From: Oehlia diaphana
Lineage: Eukaryota > Glomeromycota > Glomeromycetes > Glomerales > Glomeraceae
Direction: 5' to 3'
NCBI GenBank assembly: GCA_003833135.1
Contig: QZLH01000071.1
Coordinates: forward strand, 1 to 64,000
DNA: 64,000 nt
Positions 46,209 through 57,839 of this stretch are shown here, in pieces. Made by a program: the position numbers and the translations under genes. The notes under the pieces are model-generated. The model was not told the origin of the DNA, made no database searches, and saw only the letters and a list, made by a program, of their open reading frames with translations. How positions within the stretch are numbered: position 1 is the first letter of the stretch; every line of letters begins with the position of its first letter.

Positions 46209-48344
46209 ATGGAACGTTCTTCTACGCATAAACGTCCTTTGTTAGAAGAGTCATCTTTACCTTTACCTGACTCTAATAACATCCCTTTGTCTGAATCACA
46301 AGCTAAACGAATCAGACTTACTCTACCTCCAATTTCCTCTGCTTTTCCACCGCCAAATGTCTCAAACTCTTACTCATCATACAAACCAGCTTTTCCTCCA
46401 TCAATACACGATAATAACAACTTTATTTTACCTCCGTACTCACCAATGTTGTTGAATCCACCACATGAGTTACCTTCGATTGATTCATTATGTTCGTTAC
46501 CTCCTTTAACTAATTTTATTCAACCAACTGCGCCTCCAGTTAATCCCATGTCAGTTTCAGCCATTCTTTCAAATGAAGAACCATTTGCTAGGAGAGCTGA
46601 TACTAATAGCAACGAAATTGGTTCACTCGATTATCGTACGTCGCCAAGTATGAGCCCTGCTACCAAAGAATTATCGTCCTCATTACCTACACCTCTCAAA
46701 GAAGCTCAGGCCATCATTGAGGGGATGAGCGAAATTGAAAATATGCATAGAAAGCGACGGATGGAAAGGGAAAATAACATTGTTAGAGATCAAGATCAGG
46801 GTGGAATCGAAAATGCTAATCAAAATTTCGCATCCAATGACAGCGAAGGGGATGACGGAGTTGAAGGCGAAAATGAAGGAGAAAACGAAGGTGAATATGA
46901 TGAGGAAGAACATGATGAGGAAGAAAATGGGTATGACAATGAGCTGCATAGTTATGATTATCATGATAAATCAAGCTTCATGGAACCACAAGTAGTTGTT
47001 GAAAATGATGAAACTTTAAACATGGAAGGTCGAGAGGAACGCCATCTAGGTATGATATTTTCTTTGGTTTCTAAGTAATAGAATGACCTGAATAAAAAAG
47101 TAACCTAATATTTTAAATATGTTTTTTTTATTAAAATTATCATTCAAATTAGGTCATGTAATCTATAATCCCAAGGAAATTTTGCCTCCACTTGAATTTC
47201 ATGAAAACGGACTATTAGAAATATGGATTGAGTCGAAGTATTTGACTTGGTTTAATGAGAAAGTTAGAAAGCACTTTTTATGGGGCACAGATGTATATAG
47301 TGACGATTCTGATGTTGTAGCAGGTATTAACTTATCTGATTTTAATTTTTGTCATTTAGATTATTTAATAATTTGACAACTTTTTTTACTCTAAAGTACT
47401 CATCCATACTGGTCACTATACCCCTCCTCCGTCTATATCTGAATGGACTCCTAATTATCCCAATCATGATTTATGTGTTACGATTCGTGTCTTGCCCAAA
47501 TTAGTCCAATATACCTCAACTGTGCGTGAAGGATATAAAAGCCGCTCATGGGGTAATCATCATGGCGTTAGTTATAAGATTGAAAGTGTTCGCAAGATGA
47601 AGGTAAGGATTTTATATTCCTGCATTAAGTAAATGATTCTGTAATAATATAAATTTCACCTTTACAGAAGGGAGAAGCTATTGGTCGATCCAGAGGTAAA
47701 GGAAGAAAAGAACGGTTGCGAAGATTTCACGAAATGAGAAAGCGAGCATTTAGTGAAGTTCCTGATAATCCGTCCGATATATACGTTCTCGTTTTTAACA
47801 ATGAAGGAGATCCTTGGTATATATTTTTATTGTTTATCATAACTATAAATATAATCCGTATTTATTATTCTTCCGTTTTAGCTATAAATATAATCAGCAC
47901 ATGATGACGGATGAAGAAGAACTTCGAAAACAGCTCGAGACAAACGTCTTATATCTGGAAAACGATGAAGAACGGTAAACAAAAAAATCATTTATTATAT
48001 TTATCGAATTATATTTAGTAAGATAAATACAAATATATAAATAATAATATTTATTAATTAGGTATGAGATATCATATCATGCTGAACGTAGAAAATATCG
48101 GTTTGCTATTGTAGCAACAAATGCATATTTAGGAACACGAACAATTTTCAAAGACCAAGAAGCAACAGTCTTTCCTCTTCAAGGATCTAACCTGGATGAA
48201 TTGATCCGCGATGATTTAGAGTTGAGAGAAATGACATGGAATGTTGTTGGAGTTATTGTTGCTGATAAAACTAACCCACAACATAGCTTGCTTTGTATAT
48301 CAAAGCGAGTGTATTGGAGACGCAAAACCGAATGCAACGGATAA
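46209..48344 (+). CDS. RXT3: Rxt3-like histone deacetylase complex (Rpd3L) subunit
   Basis: Six exons: 46209-47049, 47153-47323, 47397-47602, 47668-47816, 47882-47974 and 48062-48344 (1743 nt, 580 aa). The N-terminal 280 residues (one exon) are disordered: Pro-rich, then an acidic Glu run around residues 220-245. The C-terminal part is the Rxt3 domain: GHVIYNPKEILPPLEF, LLEIWIESKYLTW, then the signature FLWGTDVYSDDSDVVAVLIH, and a basic segment GKGRKERLRRFHEMRKRAFS. A conserved tail follows with YEISYHAERRKYR, the region SNLDELIRDDLEL and TWNVVGVIVADKT. Rxt3 is a nuclear subunit of the large Rpd3 deacetylase complex. The acidic and basic tracts are typical. The Sds3-like gene of the same complex is 15 kb upstream. 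Confidence 0.9.
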
Positions 48345-48637
48345 AAAGACTTGCTTTTTTCTTTGTTATCGATAAAAAAACGAACTTTTATACTTAAAAA
48401 ATTTCTTATGTTTCAATACTATTACTTTTTTTGTAGACGGAAACTCCCAAGAAAATATATTAGTGAGTTTCCTGTGGACAATCATTTTATATATACATAT
48501 GTCTAATGATTATTCGTAGTTAATTAATTGTTTTTATAGCTATTATCAAAAAAAAGTATGTAAATACTTGCAAAACAATTATAAGGTAAAGAAAAATAGA
48601 TATGTAAAGATTTATTATTAGAAGTTAAATCAAAGTC

Positions 48638-49890
48638 TCAATTAAAATTTACATTAAGTACAACTTTACCAACAGTGTTACCAGACTGAAGTAAAGTTAG
48701 AGCTTCAACAAGCTGATCAAATTCAAATTCATGACCAACGTGAGGAGCTTCTAATTGCAAAGTTTGCATATTATTGAAGATTTGATTTAATCTTTCAGCT
48801 CTTTCATAAATATGAATTAAATTGAATCCAAGAAGCTAATTAAATAAATAAAATAAATGTTAAAAAATATTACATTAAATATTAATATACTATTTAAAAT
48901 AGATTATTACCGATTTATTTTCTTGTATGATTTCCATTGGATCAATTTTAGGTCTCCAAATGTATTTCCAACCTAGTTTTAACCATTCAAAAATATTCCA
49001 GATAGGATGTAAATTACCGGTAGGAGTGAAACTAGCTGAACCAAACAACACCAATCTTCCTTCTTTAGCTAATAAATTATAATTAGGCCAAAACCATTTG
49101 CCCATAACACTATCTAAAATAATATCATAACCATCTTGTTCTTGTAATCCTATTCCCAATAAAGCTTGTTTCGATCTTTTTTCAAAATCACTTGAAGGAT
49201 CACGTAATATAAATGTAAAATTTTCATTTGCTGCATATTTCTGGTTAAGTAAATCAAGTTTAGAAGGTTTACCCACTGTACCCACAACTTTAACATTTTT
49301 ATATTTTGAACATATAGAAAGTGCTAATAATCCACATCCTCCTGCTGCTGAATGAACCAAAACTGTTTTATTATCACTAATTCCACCTAATTCTGTTAAA
49401 GCGTAAAATGATGTTAATGCTTGAACCTATTTTTTTTAAAAAAAAAATATTTTTTTTTTTTTATTAGTAAATAATAACAACTAATAAATCATAGTTATTC
49501 TTTATTTACCACATAAGCAGCGGCCTGTTGATCTGTCCAATTATCGGGAGTTTTCTTAACATATTCTTCACTAATGTTCAAGAAAGTAGCGAATCCACCA
49601 AATCTTGTAGCACCATATACTCTTTTACCTAACCATTCACTTTCTTCCAGGCCATCTCCTACACTTTCAATTATACCACTAAATTCTAATCCTGGTATAA
49701 ATTTTCCTTTGGGCGTAGCAGAATAAAGGCCAAATATTGAAAAAATATCCGCAAAATTTAATCCTATACTTTTCACTTGTACCCTTAAGTGTTTTGGAGG
49801 GGGCGGTGGAAGTAAATCATCTTCCAGTACTAAATTTTCAAATGTACCTTTGGTTGGGACTGACCAAACTTTTCTAGCTATTGAAGTCAT
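48638..49890 (-). CDS. VAT-1-like zinc-independent quinone oxidoreductase (MDR superfamily)
   Basis: Three exons: 49890-49510, 49426-48911 and 48835-48638 (1095 nt, 364 aa). The N-terminal GroES-like fold (HLRVQVKSIGLNFADIF, GLEFSGIIESVGDG, GKRVYGATRFGGFA) is followed by a Rossmann domain with VHSAAGGCGLLALSI, the AxxGxxG nucleotide-binding loop of NADPH-dependent quinone reductases. DGYDIILDSVMG and RLVLFGSASFTPTGN match the VAT-1 type. The structural-zinc cysteines of alcohol dehydrogenases are absent. The reaction is likely NADPH-linked reduction of a quinone or enone; the true substrate is unknown. The ATG is MTSIARKVW; a TTG-initiated extension was not used. Same strand as the downstream TPR/F-box gene. 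Confidence 0.85.
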
Positions 49891-50183
49891 TTTTTCAGAG
49901 AAAACGCGCGAAAATTTCTCGTCTTTATATAATCTTGAAACCAATTAACGTAATATTTATGATCGTCGGCTGATCTTCGCATGCCACACAAATTTGAACA
50001 TTGTTAACTTTAAATAGAAAAAAAGCATTCATAAGCACATACCAATTTGGCACGTGTTTCTAGTTAGATTAATCAAGTAGTGAAAACATAATTTCACGCG
50101 TGCATAATTCACGTGTTAAACGTGTCTTCAATTTTATAAAAGTTCGAGGTACATAAAAAAATATCATGCGCATTTATTAACAA

Positions 50184-52200
50184 TTAAAACTTTCCCCGAA
50201 ACTCATAACTAACAATACCGTTTTTTCCAAGAATCTTTCTTGCATATTCTATCGCATCAGGGGCAACATTATAACATTCTTGTAAAACCAAATGTTTCAA
50301 TGTACTACCACATTGTCTGACCAAGGCTCCAACACCACTTCCAGTCACGTTTTTACACCATGTGAAGTTAACTTCCCTTAAACTTTTGCAGTGCGAACCC
50401 ATTTCTTTTAAGGTTTCATCGGTAATGTTTGAATTTCTTCGTAAATCAATCACTTCCAAAAAAGGCCCACAATCTGACTTTATGACATTTATAACGCCAG
50501 CATCGGTAATTCCTGGAGATTTTCCAATATATAGTACCCTTAACTGTTTGCAGTAATTTCCAATAAGTTGCATTGTCACATCCGTCAAGTAATTATTCGA
50601 CATAATGTCGAGTTCTTTCAATTTACTGCATGATTGAACCAGTTTTCGGATACAACTGTCCGTTAAACTTTGACATTCATTCAAGCTAAAGGTGCATAAA
50701 TGTGTGCAATTTCTAGTAAATGTCTCAAAAGCATCATCTAATGTAAGATATTCTTCCGTCGGTAAATCACCTCTTATCCGTAAGAATTTCAAACTTAAAA
50801 AATTTTTCATATTATCCAAAGACTTGGTGGTTAATCCACTAATTCCAGCTAAATCAAGTCGAACAAGCTTCGGAAATAAGATATTAAAATAATCGACCAC
50901 ACTTCCCATTACTTGGTCACAACATTGTAAGTTGATATCATTCAGTTTTGAAGCTTTATTATCCACAATTGCTGGATTGAACGCCTCTGTGGTTAGACTA
51001 TTACAGAACGATAGATTCAAAGATTCCAGGTGCCTACACCTCGATAATATGACAGATAATGTCATATTAGTGATGTCCGATTTTGAAAAATCAATTGTAT
51101 TCAAATTTAAACCAATCGTCTTGACAAACGCTCTTATGTTCTCATCAGAAATATTTGAGTCCGACAGAACTATGCACTGTAAGCGGTCACACGGAATTTC
51201 TCTAAGGGCCAACAATGCTTTATCTGTTATTTTTGGAGAATCACCACAAATCAATTTTCTGAGGCGTCTTCCACCTCGTTTAGCGTAAACGCGGATTGTC
51301 TGGTCATCAAGAGCATTAGTATTACGAAGTGGTCTCTCAAAATTTATATCACGCCATAAAACTTCCGACGAAAGGATATAATTCCGCCAAGTTTTGGATA
51401 CGGCTGTAGCTTTGCAAAGACTTGCAAACGGAAGTCTCTTCAAAACATCATCTCTAAGTTCGGGCGGAAGAAAGCGCATCATGTCACATGTTTTAGAGGA
51501 ATCAGACTTCTTAAAGGGATGTTTAATGGTGAGTAATAATCTTACATATTTGATTCTCTTATTATCAAAATACCAAACTTACAAGAAATTTGTTTTGTAG
51601 ATCTTCACTTTGTTTTTGTAGCAACTGTATTAAGTAAAGTTAGTGAGACTCTTGATTATATTGGTGATAACTCGAAATAAAATGTTACCTTATAATATTG
51701 GTCTTTGATTTTAACATGTGATAATCCAATATTGTAAATTTTGATTGCCTTATCTGCCTGATTCAGTAATCTATAAACTTTGCCAGTACGAAGATAAGCC
51801 TAAAAAAAATGAATTAAAATCTTGATCCTAACTTAACATTTAGATAAAATTCGTCCACAATTAATAATTACTTTTACTGCAGTTTTGTCCAATTTAATCA
51901 TGGACAACGCGTCTCGTAATGCATCATCTAATTGGCCAAGTTTTTCCAACGTTGAGGCGCGATAGTCGTAGAATGGGATACAAGTCGGTACCAAATTAAT
52001 TGCCTTGAAGAAAAAAATTGAAACCGAATTAATTAGACAAGAATAAATCAAAATATAAAAATAATTATTTAACAAACTTTCGTAAGTAGTTCTTGTGCTT
52101 TTGCAAGTTCGTTATTCTTTAAAGCATCTTTTGCTTCATTAAAACACTGCAAAGCGTATTTTTGGTTTATCTCTTGAGTCTCATTTCCTCTTTTATACAT
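50184..52200 (-). CDS. TPR / F-box / LRR protein of the Dia2/Pof3 type
   Basis: Five exons: 52200-52078, 52003-51872, 51799-51689, 51624-51583 and 51509-50184 (1734 nt, 577 aa). Residues about 10-120 hold TPR-like helices (YALQCFNEAKDALKNNELAK, ASTLEKLGQLDDALRDAL, AYLRTGKVYRLLNQADKA). After a short linker exon comes an F-box (FLPPELRDDVLKRLPFASL, VSKTWRNYI) and about a dozen leucine-rich repeats of the CXX type (LNLSFCNSLT, FSLNECQSLTD, LYIGKSPGITDAG, VNFTWCKNVTG). TPR + F-box + LRR is the order of S. cerevisiae Dia2 and S. pombe Pof3, SCF ubiquitin-ligase adaptors that act at replication forks and in genome stability. The last acceptor (TTTAAG before AAGTCTGAT) is chosen to keep frame. Its start is divergent from the ATP19-like gene. 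Confidence 0.85.
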
Positions 52201-52501
52201 TTTTATTATAAATACTTCGTTAGCTTCCCTAGAAGACTGAAGACTGAAAACGCAAGTTTAAATTCGCGTATTTCGGTTACGTGTCAATATCAGTAGATAT
52301 CCGCGGATAATCAGCTCAGATTTGATTGGATGATAGACAAATATAAAATAACCTCCCAAAAAATTTTTTTTTTTCAGAGCAGCTTTGTATCATTATAGGT
52401 AATTAATTAAGGTTAATAAAATTGTTTCCGGACATAGGAATTCTTCGAATAATATTATATTTAATATAATTTTTTATTTTTAGAAAAAGTCTAATAATAC
52501 C
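52201..52501. promoter_or_regulatory. Divergent promoter, Dia2/Pof3-like / ATP19-like
   Basis: 301 bp between start codons, with a T-run at about 52363-52374 and a GC-richer patch 'tatccgcggataatc'. Assigned by position. Confidence 0.4.
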
Positions 52502-52796
52502 ATGGGAGGTAGTTATTTGATTGCAGGCCGCAATGTTTCGTCTCATTATGTAAGAAAATTTTGTATTAATTTTCGGTCGAAGAAATGGACGAACAATAAA
52601 TATATTAAAAATATATTTGCTATTATAGCTTGCGATTACAACATTGGCAACATTTGGTCTTGGAGCCTTTGCTATATCTAAAAGGATTAAGTCAAAGAAA
52701 CCAAATACTCCACCAATTAATGCATCTTCTGCGGATGAAGAAGCTTTCATCAAAGAATTCTTAAAGCATGCTGAGGAGGAAGAAAAAAAAAAGTGA
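52502..52796 (+). CDS. Mitochondrial F-type ATP synthase subunit k (ATP19 / ATP5MK type)
   Basis: A small two-exon gene, easy to miss: 52502-52549 and 52629-52796 (216 nt, 71 aa). The protein MGGSYLIAGRNVSSHYLAITTLA then has one transmembrane helix (ITTLATFGLGAFAI), followed by a lysine-rich turn KRIKSKKPNTPP and a charged C-terminal tail FIKEFLKHAEEEEKK. The start 'MG..Y.I.GR.V..HYLA..TL' is characteristic of fungal Atp19 and animal DAPIT/USMG5, a peripheral subunit involved in dimerisation of the F1Fo ATP synthase in the inner mitochondrial membrane. Splice sites GTAAGA and TATTATAG are normal. Confidence 0.85.
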
Positions 52797-53332
52797 CATC
52801 ATTAATTTTCAACTTTATTAGTGATTGGTATTGTATTTTTCTTCAAGTTCACACATTTACAATTTTTGTATTTTAAAGAATCAAATAAATTGATTTAATT
52901 TTATAATTTATTATTGGATGGGATATAATTTATCCCTCTAAACTTAGTTAGAAAAGCATTGATCGTAAATTATAATTGCCAATATAATCAATATAGAGTT
53001 CTCTCAATATTCTTTATTTTACACGAAGTGATTTATCTCCGTATCGCTATAATTTTTTTCCAAACGGCGAAATTATTAGTCCATATTACCGACAGAATTA
53101 AGATCCAATAAAGGTTTTTTATTGATATAATGATACCAAATATAGATCCGTCGGCAATTTATTTTCCTGTTACTCAATTGGATGATTCAATTATTTCTAC
53201 TGCAATATAAATACATATAATGATGGCGGATATTTTTTGAATTTTTCTATTAGTGAAATTACATATCAAAATTTGACCTGTTCACGCCCAACGTTGTGCA
53301 AAAAGTCCGTTTTTAGTACTTGCGTTACGCTC
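52797..53332. other. Intergenic, ATP19-like to GDPase
   Basis: 536 bp; 3' end of ATP19-like and promoter of the GDPase. A TTG-initiated frame from 53237 runs into the GDPase but lacks an ATG. Nothing else was seen. Confidence 0.4.
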
Positions 53333-55442
53333 ATGCAGAACTCTCAACGAAACGAAAATACATCTACTACATCGTCGGCAGCGTTTGCAGATCTAACCGC
53401 AAAAGAAAACAGAGACATCCCAAAGACTCGTTCTCGGAGAAAAACATTGGAGAAAGAGAAACGATTAGATGTTTTAATTGATCCCAAAATGCCGAACAAT
53501 AAACCTAGAAATAGAATGTGGATGAGAACAACTGCCTTTTTATTATTCTTAGGTTGTGTAATATTATTTTTTGTTCCTGAAGAAAAATTTAACTTCAAAT
53601 CAGATCGTAAGTTATCATTTAAAATTTTTATCATTATTTAATGATTGGAGTTTAGTTACGTACTTGCTGTCCATATCTCATCTCATAAAATTCAAGCCTA
53701 ACCCAAATCCCATTACTAAGAATTAAAATTCTTAAGACCTTTTCTCAAATCTAGAATAGTTCTATAGTAAATTGAAGAGTGAGATTTGAAGATTTTGGAT
53801 TTAGGATATTTTCTAGTATTAGTGATAAATATAGTTACGGCAATAACAAGCAGTTAATAATTTAACTAACTTTATTCTTATACCTTGTCAGTCGTTTTAC
53901 CACCAGAAACAGATCCGAGTTCTAATATAAATGTAGATTTAGAACATTCCAAATCAGATAATATAGAAGGCATTACATCAATAAATCCTGCTGTTCCTAC
54001 GAAATCGGAAGTAAGTAGTCCTAAAAAGGCTACAAAAACTCCATCTTCAAAAATCACCTCAAAACATTGTACTGTGCCTCATCCTGGTCGTCCGCTTGTT
54101 CAATATGCGCTTATGATTGACGCTGGGTCTACAGGTTCACGCATACATGTATATCGGTTTAACTATTGTAAAGCATCACCAGAACTAGAAGATGAGATTT
54201 TTGCTCATATAGAACCAGGCCTTTCTTCATATGGGGACAATCCGGAAGCAGCCGCAAATAGTTTGAATGATTTGATGGAAGTAGCTCTCAAGAATGTTCC
54301 AAAAGAGTTACAACATTGTACTCCAGTAGCTGTTAAAGCAACAGCCGGGTTACGCTTGCTGGGACTTAAAAAAAGTGAACGTATTTTGGAAGCTGTTAGA
54401 GAGCATTTAGAGACAAATTATCCCTTCCCTATAATAGAAAAAGATGGTGTCGTGATCATGGACGGTAAAGATGAAGGTATGTAAAGAATTCTAAAATAAG
54501 TATATCAAACAAAAACGAAGATTCATAAAAAGTTTTGTTATTATAGGTGTTTATGCATGGATTACGGTAAATTATTTATTGGACAGATTGGGTAGCGGAA
54601 AAAAATTGCCTACAGCTGCAATATTTGATCTCGGAGGTGGTTCAACTCAGATTGTTTTTGAACCTGAAGCAAATTTTGACGTTGCACCGGGAGAACATAA
54701 ACACGAACTAGAGTTTGGTGGCCACAAATATATTCTTTACCAGCATTCATATTTGCATTATGGACTCATGGAAGCAAGAAAAGCAATTAAAAGATTCATG
54801 ACAAAATTATGGATTTCTACACCCAATAAGAAAGATGATTTAATTTCCGGAATATCACCTGAACTGGATATTTCAGAAGATCATATTCCACATCCTTGCT
54901 TGCCCAAGAATTATACTGAAGAATTTTCACTTTCTGATATTTCACATTCTAGGGATGAAGATTCTATAACTATTATTGGCACTGGTGCAGGTCACGCTCA
55001 ATGTAGATTTATTATTGAACAAGTACTTAACAAAACAAATGAATGTCCGCTATCTCCATGTTCATTTAATGGGATATATCAACCATCACTGGAAGTAACT
55101 TTTTCCTTACATGATATTTATGCATTTTCGTATTTTTATGATCGAATGAGTCCCTTAGGAATACCGGCTGATTTTTCCCTTAAAGAACTCAGAGATTTAA
55201 CAGATGCAGTGTGTGCAGGAAATGTCAGTCAATTTAGTCATTTACCGGAAGCTATGAAAGAAATTAAAAAGAATCCACATTATTGTATGGATTTAACATT
55301 TATTTACGCATTATTACATGTTGGATATGAAATACCACTTGATAGGGAAGTAAAAATTGCTAAAAAAATTAAAGGTATTGAAACTGGGTGGTGTCTGGGA
55401 GCTGCTATTGCTGTATTGGATCATAATGTATGGTGTAAATGA
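53333..55442 (+). CDS. GDA1: Golgi guanosine diphosphatase (GDA1/CD39 family)
   Basis: Hydrolyses GDP to GMP in the Golgi lumen, so that GMP can be exchanged for GDP-mannose during glycosylation. Three exons: 53333-53606, 53892-54476 and 54547-55442 (1755 nt, 584 aa). Type II membrane layout: basic cytosolic tail, a transmembrane anchor around residues 65-80 (MRTTAFLLFLGCVILFFV), then a Ser/Lys-rich stem. All apyrase-conserved regions are readable: ACR1 DAGSTGSRIHVYRF, ACR2 VKATAGLRLLG, ACR3 DEGVYAWITVNYLL (its first Gly codon split by intron 2) and ACR4 IFDLGGGSTQIVFEP. Toward the C-terminus come CPLSPCSFNGIYQPS and ETGWCLGAAIA. The ACR1/ACR4 nucleotide-phosphate loops are intact, so it should be active. 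The family order is that of fungal GDA1, not extracellular apyrase. Confidence 0.95.
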
Positions 55443-55844
55443 TTTGTTTATACTATTAATTTTTTTTTCTTACTATATTATTACTCGAGAAGGAATTAAT
55501 ATTTATATTAGTTAGAGGTTTCATCAAATAACAAGACTTTATTGTTACGAACAATGGTTGTTATTTACACACTTTTTTTTTATTATCTTTGAATAATTTA
55601 TTAATAATAATAATAGATTAAATATACACTAATTATTCATAGATCCCTTCCAATACGATTCTGATGAATTAAAATAAACAAATATACTATGAAGAAAAGT
55701 AGTTATTTAATGAATACAACTTGCAAATGACTTACCCGGCAGTCAATTACTTGATAGTTACATTACTGCAAATAGTCACATGATATAGAAAGTAAAATAA
55801 AAAGTGTCCGTATACTAACTATATCAGAGACCCAAAATATCAAG

Positions 55845-56195
55845 ATTTCTCCGTTATCCGACAATCCGAGTATCCGATCCGAATTTATCCGGATATCCAT
55901 TTACTATTATCCGGATACCCGATCTGTTTATCCGATCTGAATTTACCCGGACGGATAAACGGATCACCAGATTGAAACAGAAAATTGAATACATTTTGAC
56001 TTTTTGAAGATATTTCAATACACTTTATACACAATATAAAAAAAAATATTTTACATTCTAACATAAAAAAAAGTGAGGAATTAAAAACGGACTAATGTTA
56101 ATCCGGACGGATGATAAATTTTTATTTTCTATTTTTAAATTTACATTGAGATGTAGTCTTGGAAAATTAAATTCGGATTGACGGATTATAAGAAT
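55845..56195. mobile_element. Candidate short element built of ATCCGGAT words
   Basis: TATCCG, ATCCGGATA, CCGATC and GGACGGAT words recur about a dozen times between 55850 and 56190, in both orientations, in otherwise AT-rich DNA. The pattern parallels the CCGGAC and GGTCAGG elements elsewhere in the window. I found neither clear inverted ends nor a target duplication, so the limits are approximate. Confidence 0.35.
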
Positions 56196-56689
56196 TGAGA
56201 GAATTGAGAGAATTGTTATATATGTTATATGTTTTGAATAATTGAATTTATTGAGCATATAAAATGAAATCGCGTATAAAAACCTATATGAAAAAAAAAT
56301 TTCTTTAAAATTTACTAAAAATATAAAAATATAAAATACGCTTAAAATTGCAATTCATATACTTTTAAGTATATTTAAGTATATTTTATATTTTAAGTCT
56401 ATTTTAAATTATATAAAATACGTAAATTTTTTTTTCATATTGCATGTACATTTATTTATTCATAGAAGAAATCCTGATTATTAAAGAAAGAAAAAATATT
56501 ATTTAATACGAATCAGTTCTATATATTATTAATCAAAGAGAGCATCAAGGGTTCTTATTTATCTAATGACTTTGACATTATCATACATTGAATACATTAT
56601 ATTAATTCGTCAAATTATTTATGTAGATCACCCCAAAAAATGATGGTTTATTAATTTTTTCTTTAGTTTTCTAATGATATATGAAATTA

Positions 56690-56806
56690 TTACAAATCAA
56701 AAAAATTAATTACTCATCAATTTTTGAAAAAATTATAAATATTATCACATTCTTTTTTTGATTTTTTTCTAACGAAATAATAATTAAGATTAATAATTAC
56801 AAAAAA
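56690..56806 (+). promoter_or_regulatory. Duplicated GST promoter block, copy 1 (CCAAT box lost)
   Basis: Runs from 'tgaaattattacaaatcaaaaa' to the ATG and matches the blocks before copies 2 (58868-59009) and 3 (60455-60589): 'aaatat.atcacattctttt', 'taacgaaa.aataattaagatt'. Copies 2 and 3 then have GCCAATTA (58985-58992 and 60558-60565). Copy 1 skips this CCAAT-containing segment of about 15 bp. Confidence 0.6.
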
Positions 56807-57624
56807 ATGACTACTCCTGATATCACCCTTTACACTGTTGGAACTCCTAATGGGGTGAAAATAAGCATCGTCCTTGAAGAATTAGGAATTCCTTACAAAA
56901 CGAGAGAAATTTCTTTTAAAGATGAAGAACAAAAACAGCCTTGGTTTTTAAAAATCAATCCGAATGGCAGAATTCCTGCTATTACCGATCATAGTAGAGG
57001 AGATTTTCATGTATTTGAAAGTGGTGCAATTATGATCTATCTTTGTGAACATTATGATCCCGAAGGAAAATTATTGCCAAAAGATCCTGATTTAAGAAGT
57101 CAAGTTATTCAATGGGTAAATATTTTTTTTTTTCACAATAAAATAAATTGATAAATTAAAAAATAATTTTTATAAAATAACTTTTATAAAATAAATAGAT
57201 TATGTTCCAAATGGGAGGTCTTGGACCTATGCAAGGACAAGCTGGACACTTTAGTAGGTACGCACCAGAAAAAATTCCATACGCCATTAAACGATATACC
57301 GACGAAACCAAAAGACTTTACTCCGTTTTGAATGGTGCTCTGGAAGGTAAAGAATATTTGGTAGGAAACAAATTTACTTTAGCGGATGCTATAAGTTTCC
57401 CGTGGGTCAGAGCACATTCTTTTTCTGGAATAGAAAGTATCGATGAATTTCCAAATTTAAAAGCTTGGGTTGCACGTATTAATGCAAGACCTGCTGTTCA
57501 AAAAGGTTTAAATGTACCCACTCCTGATAAATTTCAAGAATTTATTGATAATCCTGAAAAATTGGATGAGTTCGTTAAAAATGTTCAAAATTCATTTAAG
57601 TGGAAATCAACAGATGAAAAATAG
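56807..57624 (+). CDS. Glutathione S-transferase, Ure2p-like class, copy 1
   Basis: Two exons, 56807-57115 and 57199-57624 (735 nt, 244 aa). The N-terminal thioredoxin-fold domain has [30 protein letters not shown] (cis-Pro) and [20 protein letters not shown] (glutathione gamma-glutamyl contact ES). The C-terminal helical domain starts after the intron with [13 protein letters not shown] and includes the N-capping motif region [12 protein letters not shown]. The GLGPMQGQ segment and the TPN start are the mark of Ure2p-like/nu-class GSTs, which have disulfide-bond reductase or peroxidase activity and often an Asn near the thiol site. First of three tandem copies with the same intron position. 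Detoxification or redox role inferred. Confidence 0.93.
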
Positions 57625-57690
57625 GTTATATATACAAGCGTAATACGTGAACGTGAGTTACCTTCAATCAATTTTTCTTACGTTTTTTAT

Positions 57691-57692
<2 letters not shown>

Positions 57693-57730
<38 letters not shown>
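57693..57730. repeat. Poly(T) tract of 38 nt
   Basis: An uninterrupted run of T just after the 3' end of GST copy 1. It is the longest homopolymer in the window and may reflect a retroposed tail (reverse-strand poly(A)) or simple slippage. Confidence 0.7.
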
Positions 57731-57733
<3 letters not shown>

Positions 57734-57839
57734 GGATATATTTTATTTTTTATTTTGTAAATGTTATGTGAACACTGTAAATGTTGTTATTATATGAAGA
57801 TTTATTATAAATAAAGTTATTGTTATAAAGTTAAAATTT

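Larger units (their letters stand above)
55443..56806. other. Intergenic, GDPase to GST cluster
   Basis: 1.36 kb without a gene. It contains the ATCCG-word element (see separate entry). The last ~110 bp is the promoter block shared by the three GST copies. Confidence 0.45.

Noticed and set aside
46683..46964. 93-codon minus-strand ORF opposite Rxt3
   Set aside because: A hydrophobic antisense echo of the acidic GAA/GAT-rich coding run.
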